A stretch of 64,000 bases of DNA from Brevibacterium sp. CS2 (GCF_005280295.1 NZ_CP040020.1:1922001-1986000); one strand, 5' to 3'. Positions 30,962-39,905 are shown, numbered from the stretch's first letter. Notes: generated by a model not told the origin, from the letters alone. Program-made: numbers and translations.

Positions 30962-32992
30962 GTGCCGACCGTGCCCCCGACCACCCACCCCACCGCGCAG
31001 CAGGCAGCGCCGCAGCAGGCGACTGCGCAGCGGGCGACTCTGCGGGATACCGCGTCGCAGGATCCAGCGCCGCAGGAGGCCGCCGTGCAGGACACCCCCG
31101 CCGCGCAGGCCGCCGCGCCCGTCATCCGGGTGAAGGACCTGTCCTTCCGCTACCCGGGCACGGACCGCGACACGCTGCGCAACGTCGATCTCACGATCGA
31201 GCGCGGGGACTTCGTGGCGGTGGTCGGGGGCAACGGGTCGGCCAAGACGACGCTGTGCAAGACCTTCAACGGGCTGGTCCCGCACTACTGGAGCGGCGAC
31301 TTCGCCGGCAGCGTCCACGTGGGCGGCATCGACACGTGGGAGTCGTCCGTCGCGGAGCTGTCCGCCCGCGTGGGCTACGTCTACCAGGACTTCCAGAACC
31401 AGTTGGTCCGTCCCACGGTGCGCGACGAGGTCGCCTTCGGACCCCTCAACTTCGGCCACGCCGACTACCGCGAGCGCACGGACGAGGCGCTCGCCCAGCT
31501 GGGCATCGAGCACCTGCGCGACCAGTTCGTGTGGCAGCTGTCCGGCGGGCAGGCGCATCTGGTGGCGCTCGCCGCCGTGCTGGCGCTGCGGCCGGAGGTC
31601 ATCGTCGTCGACGAGCCCGTCGCCGAGCTGGACCCCGCCCGCGCCGGCGAGATCTACCGCCGTCTGCGCGACCTCAACGAGCGCGAAGGCCTCACCGTCA
31701 TCACGATCGAGCACCACGCGGACTTCATCGCCCAGTTCGCGAAGTCCGTCGTCCTCATGGCCGACGGCGCGCCTGTCTGGCACCTGCCCATCCAGGAGGC
31801 GATGGACCGGCACGCGGACCTGTCCAGCCACGGCGTGCCCGCCCCGGACGCCGTCGCCCTCACCGCGGCCGTGGGCGCACCCCACGTCGCCCTCGACGTG
31901 GACTCCGCGGTCCGGATCCTGCGCCCGGCCCTGCGCGAGCAGCAGGTGCCCGGTTCGGAACCGGTGCCTGCGGCAGCGGGAGCAGGCAACGACGGGCAGG
32001 TGCCCGGTCCCGATCCGGCGACGCCGGCCTCGGGCATGGTCGACACCGGTCCCGAGGCCGGGGAGACGGTCGCTGACACGGCACCTCCCGCGGTCGTCGC
32101 GTCGCTGCGCGGGGTGCACCACGGCTACCGGACGGTCGCCGGCGGTCTCTCGACCGTCCTGGACGGGCTGGACCTGGACCTGCACGCGGGGGAGAAGGTC
32201 GCGCTCGTGGGCACGAACGGCGCCGGCAAGACGACCCTCATGAAGCTGCTGACCGGACTCATCGTGCCGCGCGCCGGGACCGTGACCGTCGACGGGATCG
32301 ATACGCGCAGCCGGTCAGCCGCGCGGTTGGCGGATCACGTGTCGTACATCTACCAGCATCCGCAGCAGATGTTCCTCAAGGACTCCGTGCGCGAGGACAT
32401 CGCCCTCTTCCCGCGCGGGCGCAGGGTCGAGGACGCGGAGGCGATCGTCGACCGGGTGGTCGCGGAGGCGGGACTGTCCGCGCTGGCCGAGCGCGACGGG
32501 CGCAGCCTGTCCGGCGGCCAGCAGCGGCGGGCGACCCTGGGGATCGGACTGGCGATGCGGCCGCGGCTGCTCCTGCTGGACGAGCCGACGTCCAGCCTGG
32601 ACATCCGGTCCCGCGACGACGTGACGACGATGCTCGAGTCCCTGTCCGGGACCGTGCAGTGCGCGGTCGTCGCGACGCACGACATGGAGCTCGTGGCGAC
32701 GTGGGCGACCCGCGTCCTCGTCCTGGACCGGGGGCGGGTGCTGGCGGATGTCACCCCGCAGGAGCTGTTCTCCCGGCCGGAGCTCACGACGCAGACGCGG
32801 TTGGTGCCGCCGCAGGCAGCCCGCATCGGCCTGGAGCTGGGACTCGACCCGCTGCCGCTGACGGCTGAGGACCTGCGGGCTCGGCTGCGGACGATCGACG
32901 GGACCGTCGAGTCCGCCCGGGCTGATCATCTGAGTCGAACCGACGGCCTCGGCGCGACTGGGTTCGACACGACCGGGACGGGGGAGCGCTGA
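30962..32992 (+). CDS. ECF transporter fused double ATPase (EcfA-EcfA)
   Basis: This 676-residue protein carries two ABC ATPase domains (about 55-290 and 378-600) behind a Gln/Ala-rich leader. Domain 1: Walker A VGGNGSAKTT, signature LSGGQAHLVAL, Walker B VIVVDEPVAELD. Domain 2: VGTNGAGKTT, LSGGQQRRATLG, LLLLDEPTSSLD. In domain 1 the usual Gly before the Walker A Lys is Ala (GSAKT), which may affect catalysis. The start is GTG 30962. The stop shares one base with the ATG of the T component. Confidence 0.84.
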   Translation: MPTVPPTTHPTAQQAAPQQATAQRATLRDTASQDPAPQEAAVQDTPAAQAAAPVIRVKDLSFRYPGTDRDTLRNVDLTIERGDFVAVVGGNGSAKTTLCKTFNGLVPHYWSGDFAGSVHVGGIDTWESSVAELSARVGYVYQDFQNQLVRPTVRDEVAFGPLNFGHADYRERTDEALAQLGIEHLRDQFVWQLSGGQAHLVALAAVLALRPEVIVVDEPVAELDPARAGEIYRRLRDLNEREGLTVITIEHHADFIAQFAKSVVLMADGAPVWHLPIQEAMDRHADLSSHGVPAPDAVALTAAVGAPHVALDVDSAVRILRPALREQQVPGSEPVPAAAGAGNDGQVPGPDPATPASGMVDTGPEAGETVADTAPPAVVASLRGVHHGYRTVAGGLSTVLDGLDLDLHAGEKVALVGTNGAGKTTLMKLLTGLIVPRAGTVTVDGIDTRSRSAARLADHVSYIYQHPQQMFLKDSVREDIALFPRGRRVEDAEAIVDRVVAEAGLSALAERDGRSLSGGQQRRATLGIGLAMRPRLLLLDEPTSSLDIRSRDDVTTMLESLSGTVQCAVVATHDMELVATWATRVLVLDRGRVLADVTPQELFSRPELTTQTRLVPPQAARIGLELGLDPLPLTAEDLRARLRTIDGTVESARADHLSRTDGLGATGFDTTGTGER

Positions 32993-33816
32993 TGGCGCGG
33001 AAGACACACGACGTGCTGAGCGTCGACTGGGTCCGGCTGGAACTGCTGCGGACCGCGTACTCGACGCGCGGCGGTCTGTTCAGCCGCATGGATCCGCGGA
33101 TGGTGCTGGCCTGGTACCTCGTCATGGCGATCGCCCCGTGGTTCACCCACAGCACGGGCGTCCTCCTGGTGCTGTTCGTGCTGGGAGCGGCCTCCGTCGT
33201 GCTGGCGCGGGTGGGACCGCTGGTGCTGGGCCTGTTCCTCATCGGGCTGCTGGGCAACGTCGTGGGGCTGTTCGCCGCGTCGTTCCTGTTCGGCGGCGAC
33301 CTGGGCACGCTCGTGGCGCTGGGCGAGCTCAACCTCAAGCTGGGTGCGGTGTCGATGGCGTCGATGGCGGCGTTCGTGTCGCTGGATCCGGAGAAGCTCT
33401 CCGATGCACTCCTGTGGTTCCGGGCGCCGGAGCTGCTGGCGTTCGGCGTGAGCTACGGGTACCGCATGCTGCCGATCCTGGTCGACGAGTACGTGACGGT
33501 CTTCGAGGGACAGCGGCTGCGGCACGCGCCGGTGGAGAAGCCCGGCTTCCTGGGTCTGCGGGTCGTGTGGCAGTGGTGCGTCCTGGCGGTGACCGCGTTC
33601 TACCCGATCATGCTCAACACCGCGAAGAACGTCCGCACGACCGTCGAAGCGCTGGAGACCCGCGGGTTCACCTACGGTGCGAAGAACGAGGCGGGGCGGA
33701 CGCTGCGACTGGCGTACCTGCGGGTGTCCGCACTGGACGTGACGGTGGTCGTCGTGACGGTCCTGCTGGTGGCGGCCGCGTTCCTCGTGGGTCCCGGCGT
33801 CCCCGTCATCGGGTGA
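32992..33816 (+). CDS. ECF transporter T component (EcfT-like)
   Basis: This 274-residue membrane protein of the EcfT/CbiQ type has an N-terminal hydrophobic hairpin, several further helices, and the coupling motifs near EALETRGFTYGAKN (the family's xxRGF) and VSYGYRMLPILVDEY. It couples the fused ATPases to the S component. It overlaps the ATPase gene by one base and is the last gene of the operon. Confidence 0.82.
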   Translation: MARKTHDVLSVDWVRLELLRTAYSTRGGLFSRMDPRMVLAWYLVMAIAPWFTHSTGVLLVLFVLGAASVVLARVGPLVLGLFLIGLLGNVVGLFAASFLFGGDLGTLVALGELNLKLGAVSMASMAAFVSLDPEKLSDALLWFRAPELLAFGVSYGYRMLPILVDEYVTVFEGQRLRHAPVEKPGFLGLRVVWQWCVLAVTAFYPIMLNTAKNVRTTVEALETRGFTYGAKNEAGRTLRLAYLRVSALDVTVVVVTVLLVAAAFLVGPGVPVIG

Positions 33817-33873
33817 TCTGACCGGGCCATGCAACGGTCATGCAACTCTTTCGCCCCGGTGACCGCCCTCCTA

Positions 33874-33887
33874 GTGTGAAGTCACAC
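33874..33887. promoter_or_regulatory. Palindrome upstream of the monooxygenase gene
   Basis: GTGTGA-AG-TCACAC is a 6-bp perfect inverted repeat 21 bp before the ATG at 33909. It could be an operator. AAGGAGGAGG follows it as the ribosome-binding site. Confidence 0.45.
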
Positions 33888-33908
33888 GTCTCAAGGAGGA
33901 GGAGTGCT

Positions 33909-34658
33909 ATGACGACAATGGTCGACGAGACCCAGCGGACCGCGGACGACATCGCGACAGGGTGGCTGGAGGACTTCGAAGCGGCGCTGCGGGCGCAGGA
34001 CATCGACGCGGCGGTGGACCTGTTCGCCACCACCAGCTACTGGCGGGACCTCGTGTCCTTCACGTGGAACCTCAGGACCGTCGAGGACCGCGACGGGGTC
34101 CGCGACCTGCTCACCCACACCCTCGAACGGGTCGCGCCCACCGACTTCGAGCTGAGCGAACCGGCCGCGACCGCGGACGGGGTGACCGAGGCCTGGTTCA
34201 CCTTCGCGACCTCGGTGGGCCGGGGCACCGGCCTGGTCCGGCTCGTCGACGAGGACGGCACGAAGGCGTGGACTCTGCTGACGGCCCTGCAGGAACTGGA
34301 CGGGCACGAGGAGCCCCGGGGGCCCAGGCGGATCAGCGGTGCGAAGCACGGCGTCGACCCCCAGCGGAAGAGCTGGTCGGAGAAGCGGGCGGAGGAGGAC
34401 GCGGCCTGGGGCGACACGGCCCACCCGTACACCCTGGTGGTGGGCGGCGGGCAGGGCGGCATCGCACTGGGTGCGCGACTGCGGCAGCTGGGCGTGCCCG
34501 CTCTGGTCGTCGACCGGTGGGAGCGGCCCGGCGACCAGTGGCGGTCCCGGTACAAGTCGCTGTGCCTGCACGATCCCGTCTGGTACGACCACCTGCCCTA
34601 CCTCAAGTTCCCGGACAACTGGCCGGTCTTCGCGCCCAATGAATCGTCCTTGGTTTGA
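33909..34658 (+). pseudogene. Flavin-containing monooxygenase, 3'-truncated by IS D
   Basis: About 249 residues remain of a normally ~600-residue protein. Residues 1-145 form an NTF2-like domain (LEDFEAALRAQDIDAAVDLF; TTSYWRDLVSFTWNLRT), and the FAD-binding Rossmann motif VVGGGQGGIALGARLRQLG follows, with the FMO hallmark RWERPGDQWRSRYKSLCLHD. The frame stops just inside IS D (34647). The NADPH-binding and catalytic parts are gone, so it should be inactive. A strong RBS (AAGGAGGAGG) precedes ATG 33909. Confidence 0.82.
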
Positions 34659-34700
34659 TTGAGGGTAAGCCAAACATCCTGAAAGGACATCGATTCTCTG

Positions 34701-35012
34701 ATGGCCCCGTCGAAATACCCCCAAGAACTCCGTGACCGGGCGACCCGGTTGGCCGTAGAGGCCCGTCATGATCCGGCGACCCGCTCTGGTGCGATCGCGC
34801 GGGTCGCCGAGCAGACCGGCATCGGCAAGGAGACCCTGCGCAACTGGGTCCGCAAGGCCGAGGACGCCGACCTGCCCGTGGAGCCGGTCGACACCGAAGC
34901 CCGAATCCGACAGCTCGAGGCTGAGAACCGCGAGCTGCGGCGTTCGAACGAGATCCTGCGCTCAGCGACAGCGTTTTTCGCCAAGGCGGAGTTCGACCGC
35001 CCACAGAGGTGA
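34701..35012 (+). CDS. IS3-family OrfA (IS D)
   Basis: This 103-residue HTH_Tnp_1 protein reads MAPSKYPQELRDRATRLAVE, with an HTH at about 32-52 (IARVAEQTGIGKETLRNWV) and a coiled coil at about 68-90 (IRQLEAENRELRRSNEIL). Its stop overlaps the GTG of orfB (GTGA). Confidence 0.83.
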   Translation: MAPSKYPQELRDRATRLAVEARHDPATRSGAIARVAEQTGIGKETLRNWVRKAEDADLPVEPVDTEARIRQLEAENRELRRSNEILRSATAFFAKAEFDRPQR

Positions 35013-35713
35013 TCGTCGCCTTCGTCGACGAGAACAAGCACCGCTGGGGGATCGAACCGATCTGCCGTGTCCTGACCCAGGACCACGGGATGAAGATCGC
35101 CCCGGGAACCTACTACGCCTTCAAGAACCGACCGCCCAGCGCCCGGTCCGTCCGGGACGCCGAGCTCAAGGAGCACATCATGGCCATCCACGCCCACCGG
35201 CGTATGCGGGTCTACGGGATCCGGAAAATCCACGCCGAGCTCAACCGCAACGGGGTCCCTGTGGCCCGCTGCACCGTCGAGCGGCTCTGCCGTGAACTCG
35301 GGGTCCGCGGCACCGTCAGGGGCCGCTATCCGCGCACCACGAAGCCGTCGCCGGAGACGAATCGACCCGGTGACCTGGTCAGACGCGACTTCACCGCCAC
35401 CGCTCCGAACAGGCTCTGGGTGGCCGATCTGACCTACGTCCGGACCGAGTCCGGGTGGGTCTACGTCGCTTTCATCCTGGACGTGTTCGCCAGGATGATC
35501 GTGGGCTGGCAGACCTCGACCCGGATGTACACCGATCTGGCCCTGGACGCACTGAACATGGGCCTCTGGACCCGTAAACGTGCAGGTCAGAACGTCTCCG
35601 GACTCAAGCACCACAGTGATCGAGGAGTGCAGTACAGGGCCCTGCGGTACACCCAGGCCCTGGAGGAGGTCGATGCCGTGGCCTCCGTGGGGTCCAAGGG
35701 CGACTCGTTCGAC
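35009..35713 (+). pseudogene. IS3-family transposase OrfB (IS D), N-terminal part
   Basis: 235 residues of a DDE transposase: HTH_21 region, then VADLTYV (first Asp) and HHSDRGVQY (second Asp). It is cut after GSKGDSFD by the IS110 element at 35714. The rest, including the catalytic Glu, resumes at 38389. It is inactive in this form. Confidence 0.83.
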
Positions 35714-35889
35714 TGTCAGTCTGTTTCTGCCGCGTCCCGCAAGGATGAGGTAGTCCTGGCCGGAGTGTTCTGACCCTTGCTTACGATTGGCCCGCAGGGT
35801 GCCTTGGCGTTGATCTGTCGAACCTCCGGCCGGGCGCAGTACCGCTGCCGCCGGATCGGGCGTGACCTGATAGGAGCCTGGAGTGAATC
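35714..35889 (+). ncRNA. Left part of the IS110 left end (bridge-RNA region), disrupted
   Basis: This 176-bp non-coding stretch between the IS110 left boundary and IS E continues at 37206-37300 up to the transposase start, making a ~270-bp left end. Established work places the guide ('bridge') RNA of IS110-group elements in this position. GC-rich hairpin-forming segments are visible (for example around CGGCCGGGCGCAG). IS E lies inside it, so any RNA would be broken. No promoter or exact ends can be assigned. Confidence 0.35.
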
Positions 35890-35937
35890 GCCCCGGGGAT
35901 AATGGAGGCAGGGAGATTGGAAGAAGGAGTTTCTCTC

Positions 35938-36249
35938 ATGCCAGTGAAGTACACCGACGAGCTCAGGGCTCGTGCAGTAGAGCTCGTCATTCACGCTCAG
36001 GCCGATCCCGCGACTGCCAACGGCTCGATTACTCGGGTCGCGAAAGAGCTCGGGTTGAGTAAGGAGACCTTGCGCGTGTGGGTGCGGAAGCACAAGGAAT
36101 CCGGCAGGATCACACCGTCGGAGTCTGTGGATCTGGAATCGGAGAACCGACGCTTGCGGGCGGAGCTGGCCGAAGCCAGGCGAGCGAACGAGATCCTGCG
36201 CAGAGCATCGGCTTTCTTCGCGGCGGAGCTCGACCGCCCATCAAGGTGA
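35938..36249 (+). CDS. IS3-family OrfA (IS E)
   Basis: This 103-residue HTH protein reads MPVKYTDELRARAVELVIHA, with an HTH at about 33-53 (RVAKELGLSKETLRVWVRKH) and a coiled coil ENRRLRAELAEARRANEIL. ATG 35938 follows GAAGGAG. The stop overlaps the orfB GTG (GTGA). Confidence 0.83.
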   Translation: MPVKYTDELRARAVELVIHAQADPATANGSITRVAKELGLSKETLRVWVRKHKESGRITPSESVDLESENRRLRAELAEARRANEILRRASAFFAAELDRPSR

Positions 36250-37169
36250 TCGTCGACTTCATCGACGAGAATCGTGACGAGTTCGGAGTCGAGCCGATCG
36301 TGCGGGTCCTGCGCGGGACTGCTGCACGGATCGCTGTGAGCTCGTACTACGCGTACAAACTGCGCCGGCCCTCGGCCCGGGCTATTCGGGACTGCGATCT
36401 CATGGTCGTCATCCGGGACATCTACGAAGCGAACTACTCCTGCTATGGAGTGCGCAAGATGTGGAAAGCGATCAACCGTGATCACGCCGACCGGTTCGGG
36501 CCGGTGGCCCGCTGCACGGTCGAGCGTTTGATGCGCCGACTGGGCATCGATGGGGTGCGGCGCAAACGCAAACGTCCCAAGACGGCATCGGCCAGAGCCG
36601 AGGAGTGCCCGGAGGACCTCGTCGAGCGGGAGTTCACCGCGCCTGCACCGAACTGCTTATGGGTGGCCGATATCACCTATGTGCCGACGCGCTCGGGGTG
36701 GGTGTACACGACGTTCATCCTCGATGTGTTCCATCGCGAGATCGTCGGCTGGCAGGTGACGAACCATATGCGTGAATCCCTGGCCCGGGACGCGCTCACG
36801 ATGGCTCTGGCGGCGAAGTACCGGGCCGGGCACGATGTATCCGGGCTCGTTCACCACTCGGATCGCGGAGTCCAGTTCCGCTCGATTCGCTATGGCGAGA
36901 CGCTGGCTGAGTCTGCGATCGTGGCATCGGGGGGTTCGCGGGGCGATTCCTTCGATAACGCGATGGCCGAGGCGCTGAACTCGGTGTACAAGGCCGAACT
37001 GATCGACCGGCGGGAGTGGTCGGGAGTGATCGAAGTGATGGCCGAGACGTCGAAGTGGGTGGCTTGGTACAACCACGTCCGACTGCATTCGGCGCTGCAC
37101 TACCGGCCGCCGATCGAGGCGCATTCTGATTGGATCAAACAGCAGACCACTACAGGCGTGGCCGCATAG
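36246..37169 (+). CDS. IS3-family transposase OrfB (IS E)
   Basis: This 307-residue intact DDE transposase has an N-terminal HTH_21 region (NYSCYGVRKMWKAINRD) and an rve core with VADITYV (Asp), HHSDRGVQF (Asp) and NAMAEALNSVYKAEL (Glu). GTG 36246 overlaps the orfA stop. It is the only complete transposase in the nested cluster. Confidence 0.85.
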   Translation: MIVDFIDENRDEFGVEPIVRVLRGTAARIAVSSYYAYKLRRPSARAIRDCDLMVVIRDIYEANYSCYGVRKMWKAINRDHADRFGPVARCTVERLMRRLGIDGVRRKRKRPKTASARAEECPEDLVEREFTAPAPNCLWVADITYVPTRSGWVYTTFILDVFHREIVGWQVTNHMRESLARDALTMALAAKYRAGHDVSGLVHHSDRGVQFRSIRYGETLAESAIVASGGSRGDSFDNAMAEALNSVYKAELIDRREWSGVIEVMAETSKWVAWYNHVRLHSALHYRPPIEAHSDWIKQQTTTGVAA

Positions 37170-37300
37170 GAAACCAAGAAAAGAAGCCTCTACCAAACCC
37201 AGGGCTTGACAGAGCCTCGTCAAAGCGTCCCCATGACAGTCCTGTCCACCCGCCGGCGACAGCGTGTGACCACGCTAACCGATGAAGGAGACAGCACCCC

Positions 37301-38372
37301 ATGGAACAGATCGAGCCCGCCCGTTCCGGGCACGTCGTGATCGGCGTCGATACCCACAAGCACATTCATGTCGCCGCGGTGATGGACTCGATCGGCGGGG
37401 TCCTGGCGACTCTCACGATCGCGACCGACGCTGCGGGGTTCAAGCAGCTGCTCGAGTGGGCGTCGTCATTCGGGAAGATCATCGCGTTCGGAATCGAAGG
37501 CACCGGCTCCTATGGTGCCGGGCTGACCTCGTTCGTCCGCCGGAACGGACACAAGGTCGTCGAGGTCTCCCGGCCCGATCGGCGGCTGCGCCGACTGAAC
37601 GGGAAATCCGACACGCTCGACGCGGAGAACGCTGCCCGGGCAGTACTTGCCGGGTTCGCGACTGCGGTCCCGAAGACCGCTGACGGGGTGGTGGAGATGA
37701 TCCGGCAGCTGAAAGTCGCCCACGATACCGCGGTGAAAGACCGCACCGGGGCGATGGTGACGCTCAAGGCGCTGCTCGTCCACTCGGACGAAGAGCTACG
37801 GCGTGAGACAGCACGGAAAACGCAGAAGATGATCGCCCGTCACTGCGCCGCGCTCCGCCCACGCGGATTAGAGACGCCAGAGGACGCGAACCGGCACGCA
37901 CTCCGATCGATCGCCAGGCGCTGGATTGCCTTGAACGAGGAGATCAAAAAGCCTGGAAGCGCAGATCGAGCAACTCGTCGCCCAACGCGCCCCGCACCTG
38001 CTGGACGAGTTCGGCATCGGCGTCGACACCGCCGCGGAGATCCTCATCGTCGCCGGGGACAATCCTGAACGGATCCGCAGCGAAGCAGCGTTCGCGAAAC
38101 TCGCAGGAATCAGTCCCGTGCCCGCCGGGTCAGGAATGAGCAGCGGTAAGCATCGCATCAATCACGGCGGACATCGGCAGCTCAACGCCGCGATCTACCG
38201 GACCGTGATCGTGCGGATGCGGTTCCACGAGCCGACCATCGCCTACGTCGCTCGCCGAACAGCCGAGGGCAAGAGCAAACGCGACATCATCCGGTGCTTG
38301 AAACGCTACGTCATCCGCGAGGTCTACCACCTCATCAAGACCAACCCACGAACAGGCGAAATCACGGCTTGA
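37301..38372 (+). pseudogene. IS110-family transposase, frameshifted
   Basis: The N-terminal RuvC-like DEDD domain is present (IGVDTHKHIH, GIEGTGSYG, SDTLDAENAARAV), as is the C-terminal Tnp_IS116 domain with the serine region (AGISPVPAGSGMSSGKHRIN then HGGHRQLNAAIY). They are in different frames: after NEEIKK at about 37953 an extra C (AAGCCTGGAAGC instead of AAGCTGGAAGC) shifts the frame. The first frame ends at 38068, and the second resumes with LEAQIEQLVAQRAPHLL and ends at 38372. A full product would need correction, so it is probably dead. Confidence 0.82.
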
Positions 38373-38388
38373 CAACTATAGGAGCATC

Positions 38389-38604
38389 AATGCCATGGCC
38401 GAAGCGCTGAACTCGCTCTACAAGGCAGAGTTGATCCACCTCGACGGGCCCTGGGCCGGCCGGGAGGACGTCGAGGCCGCGACCGCGGACTGGGTCCACT
38501 GGTTCAACACCGAACGGCTCCATTCCATGCTCGACTACCAGACCCCTGCCGAGATCGAGGCCACACATTTCGCCGAGAACCAGACCATCGGCAACGCAGC
38601 CTGA
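38389..38604 (+). pseudogene. IS3-family transposase OrfB (IS D), C-terminal part
   Basis: About 71 residues remain: AMAEALNSLYKAELIHLDGP (third catalytic residue, Glu) to HSMLDYQTPAEIEATHF. This is the distal end of the IS D transposase, separated from its N-terminal part by IS F and IS E. The right inverted repeat of IS D follows at about 38622-38641. Confidence 0.8.
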
Positions 38605-38649
38605 ATACAGAACAACCGTTCAGCCTCAACTAAACCCGGGATTTGACAG

Positions 38650-39120
38650 ATGGTGATGCTCCGGGACGACGTGTGCCGCAGCCCCTTCTGCGATGCGCCG
38701 ATCCGACACGTCGATCACGCGCAGCCGCACCGGGACGGCGGGGTCACGGACTTCACGAACGCCTCCGGGCTGTGCGCGGCATGCAACTACGCGAAGGAGA
38801 ACCCCGGCTGGACCCACGACGCGACACCGGATGTGCTCGCAGTGCGCACCCCGACCGGGCACGAGTACACGGTCGACACTCCGCCGGTGATGATCACCCA
38901 CGCCGATGTCGTCGCTCCGTTGCAGTCCGCGGTAACGGGAGCCCGTGCGGACCCGTCACGAGCAGGTCCATCACCTGCAGGTCCGTCACCTGCAGGCCCG
39001 TCACGAGCAGGTCCGGCCGGGGAGCACCTCGGCGATGATCGCTCTCCGCCCGGCAGGATCCTCAGCATGGCCGAGCACCTGCTGCGGTCCCGGCTCGTCG
39101 AGTTCCCTGTTGCGTCGTGA
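38650..39120 (+). pseudogene. HNH endonuclease (DUF222-type), C-terminal part
   Basis: 156 residues remain: VMLRDDVCRSPFCDAPIRHV, DHAQPHRDGGVT, and NASGLCAACNYAKENPGW. This is the HNH nuclease motif with the two Cys pairs seen in DUF222-HNH proteins, which are numerous in actinobacteria. The large N-terminal DUF222 domain is missing and an in-frame TGA lies just upstream beside the IS D end, so the gene was beheaded at the IS junction. The tail contains tandem repeats SRAGPSPAGPSPAGP. Confidence 0.78.
38938..39018. repeat. 15-bp tandem repeats in the HNH gene tail
   Basis: About five imperfect copies of a 15-bp unit (TCACCTGCAGGTCCG and TCACGAGCAGGTCCG variants), in frame, encode the repeated Ser-(Arg/Pro)-Ala-Gly-Pro pentapeptide. 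Confidence 0.7.
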
Positions 39121-39208
39121 TGCCGGTTGCAGGATGCAGCTGTCGTGACGTGCGCGGCGGAGGTCGGTCTGTCCCGGTGTTCGCATGGTTCAGAAGAGCA
39201 CCCGAGGC

Positions 39209-39724
39209 TCAGCCGATGTAGTAGAGCGCTCCGAACCCCTCATCCGACCACCGGCGGGTCGTATCGCGCAGGTGGACGAAGTACTGCCGGCAATACTCGC
39301 CGTCACCCGCGCGATACTCTTCTCCACGCTCGAATAGATCGTTCTCATCGACGGTGGCGTAGTCGTCGGCGGCTATTCGCACATACGGTGCAGGAACGAC
39401 GCCGAGGTAAGGGTCCCAGCCGTAGTCGGTTCCGACGAACGAAACGTCGCCGCTCAGCAGGAGCAGACCCGGCCGCGCGAGCGAATGAGCCGCGACGGGA
39501 CCCCGCAGCTCATCCGGTATCGGCGGGCTCTCCGAGAAGTACCACTGCAGTTGCCTCCACGCCTTATCGAGGTACAGCTCACCGATTCGAGGAGTTCCCG
39601 GAGCGGTGTGCTCCCATTCATGTTCGCGGTGGTCCAGCGCGTGAGCGCATTCCAACGGGTTCGCTCGGGCGTACATCAGGTCGAGTTCAGTGCGGAGCGG
39701 AAAGGCGCGGTATCTGATTCCCAT
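39209..39724 (-). CDS. DUF1877 family protein
   Basis: This 171-residue protein starts MGIRYRAFPLRTELDLMYA and contains YLDKAWRQLQWYFSE, the LDKxWxxLxxLL motif of DUF1877/YfbM proteins. The C-terminal part (YVRIAADDYATVDENDLFER and LRDTTRRWSDEGFGALYYIG) fits the family. The function is not known. It stands alone between the HNH remnant and the tRNA gene. Confidence 0.72.
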   Translation of the reverse strand: MGIRYRAFPLRTELDLMYARANPLECAHALDHREHEWEHTAPGTPRIGELYLDKAWRQLQWYFSESPPIPDELRGPVAAHSLARPGLLLLSGDVSFVGTDYGWDPYLGVVPAPYVRIAADDYATVDENDLFERGEEYRAGDGEYCRQYFVHLRDTTRRWSDEGFGALYYIG

Positions 39725-39834
39725 GAGAACAGTGTGACCGGGTTCGGATCGTCGTGCAGGCGTTTTCCACAGGCTGTGGATTCAACCTCCCGGTTCTTCG
39801 CACCGGCCAGATGTGCGTTAGACTCTCACTGCAC

Positions 39835-39905
39835 GCGGGCGTAGCTCAATGGTAGAGCGCCAGCTTCCCAAGCTGGATACGCGGGTTCGATTCCCGTCGC
39901 CCGCT
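39835..39905 (+). tRNA. tRNA-Gly (anticodon CCC)
   Basis: The acceptor stem is GCGGGCG paired with CGCCCGC. The D arm is GCTCAATGGTAGAGC, and the anticodon arm CCAGC-TTCCCAA-GCTGG gives anticodon CCC. A 4-base variable loop and T arm GCGGG-TTCGATT-CCCGT complete the cloverleaf. CCA is not encoded. It lies about 1.2 kb from the IS D junction. Confidence 0.93.

Larger units (their letters stand above)
35890..37205 (+). mobile_element. IS3-family element E inside IS110 element F
   Basis: This element is about 1.32 kb. Weak terminal similarity is GCCCCGGGGATAATGGAGG at left and (inverted) GCCCTGGGTTTGGTAGAGG at right. The ends resemble those of IS D, and both transposases share the NAMAEALNS motif, so D and E are relatives. 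Exact ends are uncertain by a few bases and no target duplication was recognised. Confidence 0.75.
35714..38388 (+). mobile_element. IS110-family element F, interrupted by IS E
   Basis: Excising this segment rejoins the IS D orfB codons GAC and AAT exactly, which defines both ends: TGTCAGTC on the left and AGGAGCATC on the right. After removal of IS E (about 35890-37205) the element is about 1.36 kb: a ~270-bp left non-coding end, an IS110 transposase, and a short right end. There are no terminal inverted repeats, as is typical for IS110. In IS110 elements the long left end encodes the bridge RNA. Confidence 0.8.
34647..38641 (+). mobile_element. IS3-family element D, split by nested insertions
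   Basis: The left part is 34647-35713 and the right part 38389-38641; imperfect ends TCCTTGGTTTGATTGAGG and (inverted) TCCCGGGTTTAGTTGAGG. Removing 35714-38388 restores an unbroken orfB across Asp-Asn (GAC|AAT). The reconstituted element is about 1.32 kb. Its flanks are two unrelated gene fragments (monooxygenase 3' truncated, HNH endonuclease 5' truncated), so no target duplication is expected. Confidence 0.82.

Noticed and set aside
29981..32185. 734-codon minus-strand open frame over the ECF transporter
   Set aside because: Composition is Asp/Arg/His/Gln-rich and repetitive, typical of antisense to GC-rich genes; the plus-strand ABC motifs are unambiguous.
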